Shown: positions 37,441-50,280, counted from the stretch's first letter. The stretch is DNA of 64,000 bases from Helicoverpa zea (GCF_022581195.2 NC_061465.1:8868501-8932500), one strand, 5' to 3'. A program made the numbers and translations. The notes: generated by a model from the letters alone, not told the origin.

Positions 37441-39960
37441 TTTTTTATATGAAAAGTTTATTTTTTTTATTTAAGTGCTTAAGTAAAATAAACACTTTTT
37501 TATTAATACAGTTATTAATAATCAGTCTGTCCGTAAAATAAATAAAAATAAGAGAACTACATATATTTGCCATTGCAATAACAAAACGTTACGTAATAAA
37601 ATCCGTTTTACTCAGTTAACTCTCGTTTTACTCAGAAACTTTATGAAAATGGTTAGATATTAGAATGTAGAATTTTATGATAAATTGTACTTTTCATTGT
37701 CAGTATAAAACATAAAGTACCTTAGTTTCATCGAAATAAATTAATGGTAAAACTTTAGATTCATTGAATCATTACTGCGTTATAAAACCTACTTAGGTAC
37801 ATGTTGACTGCTTAACTTAATATCCACTATCCTGGTGACTGCCGTGCTTGGGGTCTCGGATTCCAATCCCGTATTGGGCCAAAATTGCTTCGTGGGTTTT
37901 AAGAAACTTGCAGATAGAATGCTTTTTCAGATGAGACTTGGTACAGGGTAGTTTCCAATAGCTATTAAATGATTTTGTTTAACTTAATTTAAACCCTAAT
38001 TTAAGTTCTATTCGTTGATAATTTTATCTATAGTAACGCCAAGATTATGTACCTAACTTATAATGAAACATCGCACTCTGAGCCACAAGACACAAGCAGA
38101 GCTTAGTTTGTGGCTCGACGTCAACCACCAGAATATATGTTACTTTCTTGTCTATAAACGTTATTATTATTATTTTTTTTTTATTTAACTTAGGATGCGA
38201 GTGAGACTGCGGTACGAAACTACTCTATTTATTTATCTACTTACGGACTTTGTAAATCATTATTTGATTGAATAATTAGACACTGCTAGTACTCCACGTG
38301 TGGACAAGACAATAAAACAATGCAGTATTAAATCTAATTCAATTTATTTAACTAAATGGGGTTTTTCTTTACGTGCTCAGCTTACAATGAATGCCTAGAT
38401 TGTTTATCACTTAACCTGATTAGCAATTACAATATTAAACAGCATTGCAAATAAATAACTACAATCATTCATGTAATGTCTGTGTTTTGCACAACTTCCA
38501 TACAAACACAAGCCCTTTGATTGATTCCTTTTGAGAAGGTAGAGTTCCACATTGCCTAAGCCAATATCCTTACAGGACGGTATTTTTTCCTAGATTATTA
38601 TCAATATTACCGTAGGTATTTACTTATTTTATCGTCCTATATTCATGGGTATCTTATTTGTTCATTAAAGAATTATGAAGCAATGAACTGTGTGCTTTTT
38701 TTAACGACGTCAAAAATCATCAAATGACACTCTGGGAGTGTCAGACTCTTATTGACTAAAACCCGTCGTGAAAGGCCTACGACGCTTTTATGTACCTACC
38801 AGGGCCGCGGTACCTCTTTCGAACAATCCCGCAGCCCAATGAACTATGTACCTGCCTAAAGAATTACTTACACTAATGTTGTTGCAAAGACCGAAGTTAA
38901 CAAATATTTCATTGCGAAATCGATTGAAAGCTCCGTGACTACATTATTCAGGCTAATTAGCTGACAAGAGCAATGTCGTCAATGTGCTAACTGACGACCA
39001 GGCATTCTTGCGATCACACGCTTTAAGAATGTTCAGTTTCAGAGATCAAAAACCTATCAATCATGACACGTTCTTCAAATTTGTACAACCATTGCTGTTT
39101 TTCTTTAGGAACCCAGCGGAGGATTGTAAGAAAAACGAGCAATGCAAGTTGATTGTCGCATTTTGGTAATGTAATTGACATTTTATGTAATTTCTGGACA
39201 GTAAATTGGTGTTAATATAACGATAGACACCAATTTACATTTTAATACTGCTAAGTTGGACGCCAAACAGTTTCTGGATAAAAGCGCTTTTATGAATTTC
39301 AATTTTGCCGTCCGTGTTATAAAGGTGATCCTAAATGCCTTGAAAACTCATGAAATTCACATTTATTATGTAATTTTAGGGTAATATCCTTGTTAGTCGT
39401 ACTGGTACCCTACACAATCCAATTCATGGTAAAGGTAGATTCGTGGATGAACTTAATAAAAATTAGGAAAAAAAAGTTCTGCTCTATCACTGGCCGCCCC
39501 AATTTCAAACTTGTTGACCGTCCTTCTTAATCGATTTCAGATAGTAAAACCTCTGTAGGTGCCAGAAGTGGAAAATGGCGTTAAGTAAATATTACGAAGA
39601 ATATAGGTACCTAAGATATCTGCCGCTAATCCTTACACTTATGCTCTTGAGTTTGGAATACTACCCAGTAGCCGTTCCAAGAGCGTTTGATAAATATTAG
39701 ATAGGAACGTCCACATTCTAGTACTTACCTACCTAGTAGTTATTATGTGTTCAAAAAAAAAATAATGTACGTACAGTTCTAAAAACTCATTTAGACCTAG
39801 GTACTAAGACTTTGATGACTCTTTTATGCTCAATTAAACCTGTAAATGTTTAGTGAAAAAAATATTACGTGATTTTTGTATGTTCTCTAAATCACAATCA
39901 CTTCGTAGCAGGTACCCAGTTGTTGTTAATGTGCTCGAGTCTTCTTTTCTGTTATCACAT
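37441..39960. other. intergenic DNA with a SINE-like fragment
   Basis: No exon is supported between the DHX57 promoter and the RTE remnants. A short hairpin (GTAAATTGGTGT with ACACCAATTTAC, 14-base loop) lies near 39201-39238. The reverse of the GAGCCACAAACTAAGC repeat from the left end of the window is at about 38101-38122. Confidence 0.45.
37829..37985 (+). mobile_element. tRNA-headed SINE fragment
   Basis: CCTGGTGACTGCCGTGCTTG followed by GGATTCCAATCCCGTATTGG looks like a degraded tRNA-derived head with a recognisable B box (GGATTCCAATCCC), then a SINE-like body (GCTTCGTGGGTTTTAAGAAA). It does not form a full tRNA. Confidence 0.4.
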
Positions 39961-39977
39961 TTTTCTCAGTTCCGATG

Positions 39978-40140
39978 TCATCATTATCATCTCAGCCATA
40001 GGACGTCCACTGCTGAACATAGGCTTCCCCCTTAGATCTCCACAGATACCTGTTGCAGGCGACCGGCATCCAGTGTCTTCCGGCGACCTTTATAAGGTCG
40101 TCTGTCCACCTTATTGGTGGACGTCCTACGCTGCGAGTTC
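39978..40140 (-). pseudogene. RTE-type LINE 3' end, reverse transcriptase C-terminus, copy 1
   Basis: The minus strand reads GRPPIRWTDDLIKVAGRHWM and continues through NRYLWRSKGEAYVQQWTSYG to a TGA stop followed by a GATGATAATGATGAC tail. This is the conserved C-terminal end and 3' tail of RTE-clade non-LTR elements in Lepidoptera (endonuclease-reverse transcriptase). It is 5'-truncated, as usual for such insertions. Confidence 0.8.
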
Positions 40141-40385
40141 CGATATGGTTCCGATTAAGTACATAATAAACTGGTACATCGAAAACCTATGATACATAGA
40201 GCCGGTTTATAACTACCTACCTACGTCATAACTGATTGAGTCGGAAAAACAAAGAGTGACGCCCATACTGAAGACCCGAGAAAATAGATTAAAATTATGG
40301 TTTTGGTTTTATTAATCATACTCTTTTTAATAGGGAAGTAAGTACGCATATGGGAAGGACAATTGCAAAGTTTGGGAAAATTGTA

Positions 40386-40557
40386 TACCTCTATATGTCC
40401 ACTGCCGAACATAGGCCTCCCCCTTAGATCTCCACAGATACCTGTTGGAGGCGACCTGCATCCAGCGTCTTCCGGCGAACTTTATAAGGTCGTCTGTCCA
40501 CCTTGTTGGTGGACGCCCTACGCTGCGCTTGCTAGTCCGTGGTCTCCACTCCAGCAC
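40386..40557 (-). pseudogene. RTE-type LINE 3' end, copy 2
   Basis: The minus strand encodes MLEWRPRTSKRSVGRPPTRW and then TDDLIKFAGRRWMQVASNRY, again the RTE C-terminus, ending in QWTYRG. It is about 85 percent similar by eye to copy 1 some 415 bp away, in the same orientation. It is 5'-truncated and not functional. Confidence 0.82.
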
Positions 40558-40570
40558 TACCTACCTACCC

Positions 40571-41230
40571 TACCTACTGAAAACCTAGTTTCTGTTGCCT
40601 ACTTATTCTATGAAGTCAGTATGTGGTTGTTTATGTTAGACTAGCTTCTGTTAGCGGTGAGTAAGTTCGATAAATGAACTATCCATCACTTATACATTTT
40701 TTTAAATCAGATCAGTAGGTAGCTTCTGAGCACGTACAAACAAATAAACAAATTAGAATAGATCTAGTAGATATAATCGTAGGAAAGCTGTAGTTAATTA
40801 TATTGTTTAACATGTTTACTTCCAAGAACCGTTAGATCCTTATCAAGCCGATTACGATTGCGACAATAATGGATTGAACTGCGCTTGTCTGTCAATTGCA
40901 ATAGATACTAATCAATCAATGCGTAGAGGAAAAACGGCTGCAGCCAACATCGAATCAATAGGGTCTTTGAATAAAAAAAAAAATGAGTTTGGACATCTCA
41001 GCTTTAGTATCGTAGGATATCTGTATGGATGGTAGATGTCTATTAAATCTGGGATCAGTCATTGATTTGAGGCAATGGCAATAATGAGTACAGAGAGACA
41101 TTAGAGTAGGTACCCTAAGCATTGAAATCGACATTGACTGCATCAGTAACGTGAGGATAATGATATTGATTATTCTTCAAAGATCTTCTCTACAGGAATG
41201 GTCGATAAACCACATAAGCAAAAGGTAAAA
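40571..41230. other. gene-free spacer
   Basis: AT-rich DNA with a run of A near 40974-40983. No element or exon is recognised. Confidence 0.5.
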
Positions 41231-41234
41231 AATA

Positions 41235-41491
41235 GGACGTAGTTATGCAGAAACGTTCCAACCCACAAGTCACCCGAAATCGAGTTATTGTGATTGAACA
41301 GCCTAAAATTTAGCATATGGTTATCTAAACTCAATATAATTCAACAATAAAACCTCTAGTACCTGTACTAGTTAGAATAAAAAAGAATACAACTGAAACG
41401 CGTACATGCTTATATCTCAAATTCAAGTTTAATTTGAGATATAAGCATTTCCGCGTACAGTGGGTTGGAACGTTTCTGCATAACTACGTCC
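41235..41491. mobile_element. TIR element with 32-bp perfect ends and AATA duplication
   Basis: The left end GGACGTAGTTATGCAGAAAC... (41235-41266) is perfectly repeated in reverse at 41460-41491. AATA occurs on both sides (41231-41234 and 41492-41495), a probable 4-bp target duplication. Inside lies a second perfect palindrome of 18-bp arms (41406-41423 and 41431-41448, ATGCTTATATCTCAAATT) with a 7-base loop. Total 257 bp, no coding capacity. The superfamily is not assigned. Confidence 0.85.
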
Positions 41492-41805
41492 AATAGACCA
41501 CGTTAACTTAAAAATCCCCGCTTCCAAAAGTCCCTGTGCCACCTTTTAGCATTCACTTCGTCCGTGCATTCGCTAAATAGTATACAAATAAATGCAATAT
41601 TGCACAGAGGTGATTAAGGAGACGACTTGAATACTAATATCGTATCAGAAGACAATCGGAAACTGAGCTGTCCGTGGTGAGGTCATGGAGAGTTCTGGGA
41701 GGCTAAGTTATAGTGTATTCTATATGGGTTGTACATTCTACATAGGTATTTATATAGTTTGTAAGAGGACAGTATTTCATCCGATCTATGAATGTATGTG
41801 TAATT

Positions 41806-41995
41806 GACAACCTCGTTGGCGCAATGGTCACCATGCCGGACTGCCGAAGTGATGGTCCCAGGTTCGATTACCGGTGTTACAGTACGTATCTCTGTATAAA
41901 TATATATGTAACTGTGTGTAGTTTACCAGTTCTGATAGCATTCATTCATAACACCATAATAATAGGCTTATCGTGGGGCTAACCGACATCTAGGT
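41806..41995 (+). mobile_element. tRNA-derived SINE
   Basis: A tRNA-like head (CCTCGTTGGCGCAATGGTCA as A-box region; GGTTCGATTACCGG as B box at 41861) is followed by a body ending CTTATCGTGGGGCTAACCGA. The head cannot fold as a full tRNA, and the body matches the general layout of lepidopteran SINEs. Confidence 0.65.
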
Positions 41996-42186
41996 ATATA
42001 ACCAAATCTCTATAAGTAGGAAAGTTTGAATCTGGAGCCCTTGTCGATGTAAAAGATGTGTTATCTCGTCAATCATCTTTGCAAACGGAGTTCCGCTAAA
42101 CGTTTAGCTAGCTTTGGAAATAAATGACTGAAAATTAAGCACATATAGCAAACTTACGCTTTTATTGCACAAGCAGTATATCTATA

Positions 42187-43153
42187 CTTATAATAAATCT
42201 GTAGAGAGGTCAATTCTGTACATTGAATATAATTGAAAAATAACTATCAGGGGGTGATTAGTGATCGATACTGATGCCAAAAATGCAATCAGTAAAATTT
42301 TTGTCTGTCTGTCTGTCTGTCTGTCTGTTCGTTATAGAAACAAAAACTACTCGACGCGTTTTAACGAAACTTGGTACAATTATTCTTCATACTCCTGGGC
42401 AGGTTATAGGATACTTTTCATCACGCAAAGGTTAATAGGAGCAGAGCAATGAAGGAAAATGTTGGGAAAGTTTCTCTATTTTTTAAGCTTCCGTCGCATC
42501 TGTAGCCCTAATGGTTAAAGCTACATAGAAACCATGTATGACGGAAATGTTCTCCTTAAAATTATGTAAAAAATATCTCACGACAGCATATGTCTATCTT
42601 TTATGGTTGACTCACAAGCAGTTCGGAGCTTTCTTCTCATCGCCAATTTAAAAATGTAAACATATTACCCATTCAATAAAAAAAGAATCATATAAATCGG
42701 CAAAGAAATACCATAGTTATACATGAAATACCATAATAAGCCATTGCGCGTCAATACTGAATCATGCTATAAGGATTATTTTTGTGTAACATCGTCGTGC
42801 TCGACGCGGCGACTGCGCGATCTTCATACATTCGGCTGTTGATGCGAATAGACGTTCAGAGTGTTCGATCTTATTGACAATAATTGATATGATGACTTTA
42901 AGTCCTTAAATATTATTTTTATACTTATTTCTTTTGTCGTTATTTTATAAAATATGTAAGTATTCGTTATTTTGGTATTGTTTAAATATTCGTTCAAATT
43001 ACAAATTATTAATAGTTTACATTTTATTTCTTTCTAAGTGAAGTAGTACGTATGCATAGATATAGATAATTTGATGGGCTGGTGTTTATTATTTCTTCCT
43101 CTCTTTGCACAAAGTCCGAATCTAACGCGGACGAAGTCGCTGGCAGAAGCTAG
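42187..43153 (+). mobile_element. long Helitron-like non-autonomous copy
   Basis: The copy begins CTTATAATAAATCTGTAGAG, carries a (TCTG)6 microsatellite at about 42302-42328 and the family core ACTACTCGACGCGTTTTAAC, and ends GACGAAGTCGCTGGCAGAAG-CTAG followed by T. About 600 bp of unrelated AT-rich filler separates core and 3' end, as in Helitrons that have picked up extra sequence. No Rep or helicase frame is present. Confidence 0.62.
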
Positions 43154-46100
43154 TACTGCATAAAAACCTAGATCCATAAGTATGACAAACTTAATAAGTT
43201 TAGGTACTACCAAACAAATAAGTTTAGGTACTCACGTTTGTGAAGAACAATGAACTTGGGTGTCATTGTTGAGACGAACCTTTTGGTACCGCCGCCGTTG
43301 GCTTTTTGGTTACGCACGAACCGGGAAAACGAATGGCTTCTGTTCTCGACCTTATGACCGCTCGCGTATTATGGTACAGACATACTCATAGATTAAGAAA
43401 TATACCGCACGGATCTTGTCAAATAACTTGGATCCTCTGAAATCAGCCATTTAAAGCCTCCTGCATGCGGAGTTCTGTTAACATTGTTCAACACTAATTC
43501 AATGTAAGTATGCCGTTATGGAAGTTCTTGAAGAGTACTTTATTTCATTCTGTGGCAGCCAAGTTGTAATCTAGTGCGAGGGTATCGCGATCATGGCGGA
43601 CGGGCTTGAAATCGGTGGCTGAAGCAAATTCCAAAATGAACTTTAAAATTCTTCACAACACCTGTTAACCTAGACAATGTCATATGTAATCGATATTTTT
43701 AATCAACAAAACTACGTACCAGGAAAACGAAATTGATCTACATAAAACATTCTTCTTGTTCTTATTAACTTTTGGTATTTCCTCAGTCGTAGCTATAATT
43801 ACTCAGACAGGTTTATTGTCACTATAGAGGGATTGCCTAGTAGTGTACCTACCTATGGGGTTTCATAAAATGCAAAGCTCGTCACTTTCTTATAGTAGGT
43901 AAAAGTATTTAAAGGTATCGTTATTCCGTCGACTAATGCTAAACACAAAGATTGTGTAATATAATCACTACTTAGTTCTGAAAATCTTTTTTGCAGTTTA
44001 TATGTACCTATGTAGCTTAAGGTGACTGGGCACCTCTACCAATGAACCTTTTTAACAATAAGCCATCGCAAAGACAGTTTGATGAGACGCTTGGCCTTGA
44101 ATAGAACAACTCTCGTGAACACCCCAAGTAATAATGAAAAATTATCTCTGCAGATATAGTCACAAAAAGTTGTTAATAATTGCAACGACGATGCTAATAT
44201 CTATTCATACAAGCAATATTCGTAAAATACACAGGAAGGTGTACTAATAAGTGAAATAATTAGTTCAGACGACAACACGGTACTTAGCGCTAATCACTCG
44301 TTCACTACCAATTAGAGTAATGCAGGATTTATGCAGCGGCATAGGTTTCTTAATTATAATACGTGTAGCTTTAGCTGATGGTGGTGATTTACTGCTTATT
44401 AAGAAAATGAGAGACATAATCAATGATAGCCCTCCTTTACTTATTGATGTACTGATGGTGAGTTAAAAGATAGATTATATAATTGGTCATTAAAGATTAT
44501 TTGTGCGGTGGACCCCTGAGGCATACCGCATGGATGTAGCAACACTAGGAACAAACCCAAACTCAAAAACGTTTATTCAAATAAGGCTGACAATCAGCTA
44601 TCACCTCTTGTCGATTGTCAAAAACAAAAGCCAGCCTACAAAACGCCCGCCCTTCAACACTTCCTATGTGTTTTTGCTGCGAAGAAGAAATGGCGCAACA
44701 AACTCCCCAGCAACAGATGTCACACAAAAAAGGTAGGAAAAATTACCGGTATGTTTCGTGGTCGTAACTATGACCCATTTCACTAAATTGAAGGAGGAAA
44801 ATGGATTCATAAGCCATGTTTAAAAAATGTAGTGTTTGTTTCGGCAAAAGTTACTGACTTTGAGTTTAATGGCCGTGATCATTTGCCTGATTAAGAGCTT
44901 ATGATGCTAAAGACAACGCATAAAACGATAAAACTTCGAAATTTGAGGCAAATGCCCACTTTCCTATACAATTTGCAAACAATGAAATAATTCACCTCGT
45001 ACTGATGATGGCAAGGAAATATGACAAGGATGGAATCAAAATATTGGAACCTTGATTTTATTGCCAAAAATACAAGACACTATATGTGTGCGCTTGTTGA
45101 GGAAATAGGAATAAATCTGTCGTCAAAAGACATGTTGGATCAATTATACTGTGAATACCAATAATATTAATGGGGGATTTGTACTCAGAATGGCATTTTC
45201 GTGCCAAAATACTTGCGAATGGAAGAAAATTTGATAGAGCGAAATCTATTTATGTGTCTAATTTGCAGTGCTAAGCTATAACCAACGTTAGTGACCAAAA
45301 CGTTAATAGATTATGGAGTGAGTCGAATATTATACTGTAGGAGTGATACTAAACGATATGAAATTAACAATGAAACGAATGTAACAAAAGCTGCATTTGC
45401 TTGTGTTTTATTTTGAAACTATTCAGTTTTTTCTGCTTTCCACCAGTATCAAACCCTTGTCCCACTTACGAATATTTGCTATCCTTTCAAATGTCTGTCA
45501 ATAAACCTTAATTAGGCACTAGATAACCTTCAGATCGCCATCAGAATGACGCATGGACTAGATCAGGCTTTTTCATTTAATGCCTTTAAACCTGAAGGTG
45601 GATTAAAGCGAAGATTAGCACGAGCTAGCAAATATTTGTGACGGATGATAGTGACGAGTTTACTCCTGTGACCGGCGTTTCAAGGGCATTGACATCTTTT
45701 TGGTAGACTGGAAGATTTCCGTGTTGATGAGACGTTGAATAATCTAAAATAGAATAGAATTTTATTTTGCAAAGATGGGTAAATACAGAAGTAAAAATAA
45801 AGGTCTTAAATTACAATATAATCCGTTTTGTGAAGCTGATTATGAAGAAATGATGTCTGCTGCAAGCTTAGCATGATTGATTGCAAAGCTTTTCAATACT
45901 GAATTATTATTTATATGTATGTCTCTTCCAGACCTCGGGACTATAGAGTCCCGGATTTTTGGGAGGCGAACGTGGGGCCGAAGCCAACACGCTGAAGCCC
46001 TTTTGAGACAACTTTAATGAAATGGTGACACAAAACCGACGATTATCCCTGTATACACTATAGAAATGTACCCAAGGACAATCCCCGGTTCTGTGCTAAA

Positions 46101-46960
46101 CTATTGCTAACTATGGATGAAAACTACTTAGGCTATTGTGGTGGGATGCTAATGGACTAGGAATGGGGAAACTACGGGAACTATGGCACCTGCCGATGAC
46201 AATGTATTAAATACATGTTAAAATGGCAGGTGGAGACTCGCCAACTCACTTACTGGGCCCCCGGGAATCAGTCACTGAAAAGCAACAAGAGGGCAACAGG
46301 GACATGAGCGGTTGAGAAGGGTGAGGATACCTCGGCGGACTTTATTATTATTGAAGCATTTTCTATTCTTTTATAGACCATTTCTTATATTAACTCCATG
46401 TACCATTTTAAAATCATATTTGTATAGAGAGATTTTGATGGGTATTAGTAGGTATCAATAAATACTTCACTTAAAAGTTTTTATTTACCTGTACCTTAGT
46501 TGCGGCTCTACGTGCTGAAGCTCTCGTACCTCAACTCCTATACAAAGTGTTTGTTACTACGCATTGCGCATATGTAAAGAGGTAAAATACCCTATACTTG
46601 AAATTGATGATTAAGGTTTAGAAAACATTTTGGTTTAAGCACACACTACTTGTATGATCTCATAAGATGTGCTTCGTTTAGTGTTTCGAAGAGCTTTTAT
46701 TTCTCTAATGGATATAGTCTTTTTCTGAGCTTTCTCATTTCAACTCCATCTATATATGTAGGTAAGTGCATTGAGTATTCTATAATCTAAGGCATCCTCC
46801 TTAACAGCTGAATTAATAAGGTAATTTTTGCAAGCCATAGGCACTATGTTAAATCATTAATATTTACTCCGTCTCTTTTCCTTCAATTGAACTCAATGAG
46901 GTGTTGCCATCTTCCCCATTGAATGCCTTTACATTTTTGCCTTCTTTTCCTAGTATTTAG
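43154..46960. other. intergenic DNA with decayed repeats
   Basis: No intact gene. The stretch 44503-44740 is crossed by a 77-codon frame without a domain, and 44760-45720 reads like a heavily decayed coding element with many stops that I could not name. The stretch 45930-46340 (GGGCCCCCGGGAATCAGTCA, GGGACATGAGCGGTTGAGAA) resembles a dispersed lepidopteran repeat, possibly a LINE fragment. Confidence 0.4.
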
Positions 46961-46979
46961 TTAATACCCAGAATTGTTC

Positions 46980-47830
46980 ATATAATTAATCGTCATATTT
47001 TATTATTGCATTTGCCTATACGTAACATGTAACAAGAGGTACCTAAGTATATGACGCCGTACTAACGTCATTGTAACTTCGTAAAGTGGATGGTTAGAAG
47101 AAGCAGTAAGTAGGATTTTCCTCTGCTGACTAATCTGGAGGACCAGTTTGGGATAGAAATAATCCAAATCAAAGAAATACTTTTTCTTAAAGATTGGAAG
47201 CATAGCATATAAACAACACAGCATGACTCCGTCAAAAATGATAAAATTAAAAACAATCTCTTGGCGTCTTCTATCAATTGCTTAAAAGAAAGACTTCCTC
47301 CTTTATTGGAAGTTGGTAAAAAACGCAAAGAATTTCATCATCGACAATACGTCACACGTATTTCACAAAACGGGGAAAACATCTTGTTAATAACTAAGCA
47401 AAAGCGTAGTTACTTTATTATAAGATAACTCGTTTATTAGCAACGGTAAAACTAATAAATGTTATCATTAGTAGGTAGTATTATATTATCTCATCACAAA
47501 AATTACTATTCCTATTGACATATTCATAATCTGTGTTTGATCACGCACTTCGTATCTACTGAAAGAAGTTTTTTTTAAGGCTAATGGGGAAATTACACGT
47601 GTTTAATGTAAAGAAACTTAGTGCAATTTGGATGATGAAAATATTCCCGGACAGTTCAATAGCCTGATAAGGAGGAAGACTAAAGATTAATTGAGGGAAT
47701 ATCCCGACATTATCTGATACAAGAATTCCTTCAATTGTGCAAGCTTTACTAAGTCCGTATTTTTTAATCTGTAGCTTTACTCTCCTTGCTAATAGAAAAT
47801 TAATACACAATATTGCTAACACACCTGCAG
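46980..47830 (-). pseudogene. possible decayed multi-pass membrane protein gene
   Basis: Three overlapping minus-strand frames (47556-47822, 47068-47328, 47003-47224) are rich in hydrophobic stretches (for example LFLILSFLTESCCVVYMLCF) separated by short charged parts. Frames shift between them and no start, stop or splice pattern joins them. The composition would fit a degraded chemoreceptor-like gene, but no diagnostic motif is present, and chance AT-rich frames are an equal explanation. Confidence 0.15.
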
Positions 47831-47880
47831 TCCATATTGTGTCTTCGGAAACCCCCTTTTATTTACCTGCCCATTTCTTA

Positions 47881-48051
47881 CAGCCAGTTTCTTCATCAAA
47901 AGTAAAAGCCAAAGTAATGTCATAAAGTAAAAGTAACGGTCGAATTCGTTTTATCTAGTAGTTTTGCTGTTACTTTAGCATTGAAAAAACGAATTTGACC
48001 GTTACTTTATGACATTACTTTGGCTTTAACTTTTGATGAAGAAACTGGCTG
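47881..48051. mobile_element. Harbinger-like MITE, copy 2, TTA target duplication
   Basis: This 171-bp copy shares both ends and most of the interior with the element at 13778-13931 and is flanked by TTA (47878-47880 and 48052-48054). It differs by about 17 extra bases near the centre (GGTCGAATTCGTTTTATCTA region), which lengthen the internal pairing. Two copies with independent TAA and TTA duplications show true transposition into TWA sites. Confidence 0.88.
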
Positions 48052-48054
48052 TTA

Positions 48055-50280
48055 ATCACGTATACTGGCGACAGAAGCTTTTCAAGATTTGTCATGTACT
48101 AATCAATAATCGTAAAAAAATATCTTCTAGCTTTAGAAGCATAATCTAGTTGATGGTTGGTATTCTCTTCATTTCTCAACTCTGTCGTAAAAACCAAATC
48201 TATTCGTTTTAGATGTATAGCAGATGTACTTACAGTTGGAAATCCGGACACAAAACTCCGGAAAACGTCTCTTTGTTCACTTCAATGGTCCCAAACAAGT
48301 AAGTACTTCCGAAACAAAATAATGCTTTTAACTTTAGTTTTTATACCTAGCTGCTATTATGCGTTGAAACATTTTCAAAAGATCTCTTAGGAAAATGCAA
48401 TTGTTGGTGAGGATTTTTCATGGCATCTTTTTAAGCTTTCCTAAAGATGCTAATATTTTACTATGAATAATTTTAGACTATTTTTATTAATATTCCTTTA
48501 ATATTTGGGTTTCCATACACTACCAACCATAAATTATCCTATGACAAATTTTGTAGTAATCTGACGAATGCAGGATTTCGATTTCAAAGATCTTGGCCAG
48601 CTATCAATGGGGTTTTATGATGGGATAAAAAGGGTGTAGTTGATAGAGTTAGAAAGAAAACTCACTGATTCAGCTCATGTGTCACACAACGATAATCTCT
48701 AACGCTCACTCACACAGACAAATCTTCTTACGTACGCGTCACAGGAAAGTCCCTTACTACAACTTTCCCCTACGTCATAACTTCATCTACCATGTCTTGT
48801 CACCTAAATTATCAATTGATCATACATAAGTAGTGCATTAAAATGGGTACCTAACATTTTGTTTTTCTCAAGACAGTCTGATCTGTGAATGGACTTTGAA
48901 TCTCTATCTATTCTACGGCATTTGATACCTTTTCAATAAGCAAAGATTGGATAGTTTGTGTTATAAGATTATGACTATGATTGATGTCAGTATTTCCAGT
49001 AACATGGCATAACCATAAGCCCGGTCGTATACCCATCATTCTAATTCTTCTTCATAAATAAGAGTGATGTCTTGCAAGCTCACACCTAGGACTTAGGAAA
49101 CAGAAAGGCTTTCAGAGGGAACTTTGTTCAAATTATTTACCCTACAGGGGCATTCCGATTTCTCGCGAATTTGTCATGTTTCGGGGCACCCGAGGCTTAC
49201 TCGAACTCGTATTCATACCCAAACAGCTCAGACGCACGTAGTGAATCGTCAGTGCGAGGTTCAAAAACAAAAGGAAGAATGATAGGGGAACAGTTTTTTA
49301 CAAATACGCAAACAGTGAAAAATTATGTAGGTATTCTTTATGGAGTCTCAAAATGTGTTATTTGTGTGTGTTATTTGTCGTAACAGAACTACTTAGGGCT
49401 TTTAAGTTCTTCCGCGTAACCTGTCTTTCTTGTAAGTTGTTTTCGCCCAAAAAGACAAAAAAATTAAATAGGTCAGAACAGACGTAAACAAACTTACTAC
49501 TGACACATTTACGTGCGTAAACCTACTTAACAAGATGAAGTTATATTTAATTGAGCATAAACCTATGAGTAATTTTTACCATGTAAGTACGCATGAATAA
49601 ATCGAACTGGTAGGTTGAAAAGAGACATAAAATTAATAAATATTGTTTGCAATAGTCAGGTATTATCGCAGTACTTTCCAGAGACTCTGAACACCACGTA
49701 CTCTCTGCGTAAGAGGACAACTAAATCCCGTGTTTGTGACGTCACTCTTAACAAGTTGGGCAAGGTTTTACAGTTACAAAGGCGTAGCTTCATACAATGC
49801 GTCACCAAGCCCTAACTTTGTGCGTGAACAAAAGTCTGTAACAAAGAAAATATGTGGAGTGTGTCTATTTATAAAAAAATAAAAAATATTGGTGCGTAAA
49901 ACGTAAAAGTTAATATTAAAAATTTTCCGATTGCAACTGACCGAGCGATCGTGCGTTCAACTCCGAATTATCTTTGAATCAACAACGTTATAACAGACGA
50001 AACTATCAAACTACACATCTGGTACATGAATGACTAATCGTAGACGCAATTAAAATATAATTAAATATCAACTTATCATTTTAGTATTTACCGTTAGCAA
50101 TTTATCACAAAACAGTTTTGTACCGTCAACACAAGCAAGCCTTATTAATCGTTCCTAGGCTACGTCAAAGTTAGGTGCTGGAAGAATTCGCTATCAGTTA
50201 GTGATGTAACTCTCATTATCAAACGCAGAATCCTCTTTAATCCCCGGTCGTAAACGAAATCTTTCGCCTCAGTGTTAGCA
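48055..50280. other. intergenic DNA upstream of the channel gene
   Basis: No confirmed exon. A short plus-strand open segment at about 48234-48298 is bracketed by TTACAG and CAAGTAAGT, splice-like signals, but encodes nothing recognisable. The GC content rises near 48660-48780 and 49150-49270 without a coding signal. Confidence 0.4.

Noticed and set aside
41806..41882. tRNA-like sequence with A and B boxes
   Set aside because: It does not form a full cloverleaf and continues into a SINE body, so it is called a SINE rather than a tRNA gene.
48234..48298. Short plus-strand segment bracketed by acceptor- and donor-like sites
   Set aside because: About 20 codons with no recognisable similarity; splice-like motifs of this quality occur often by chance.
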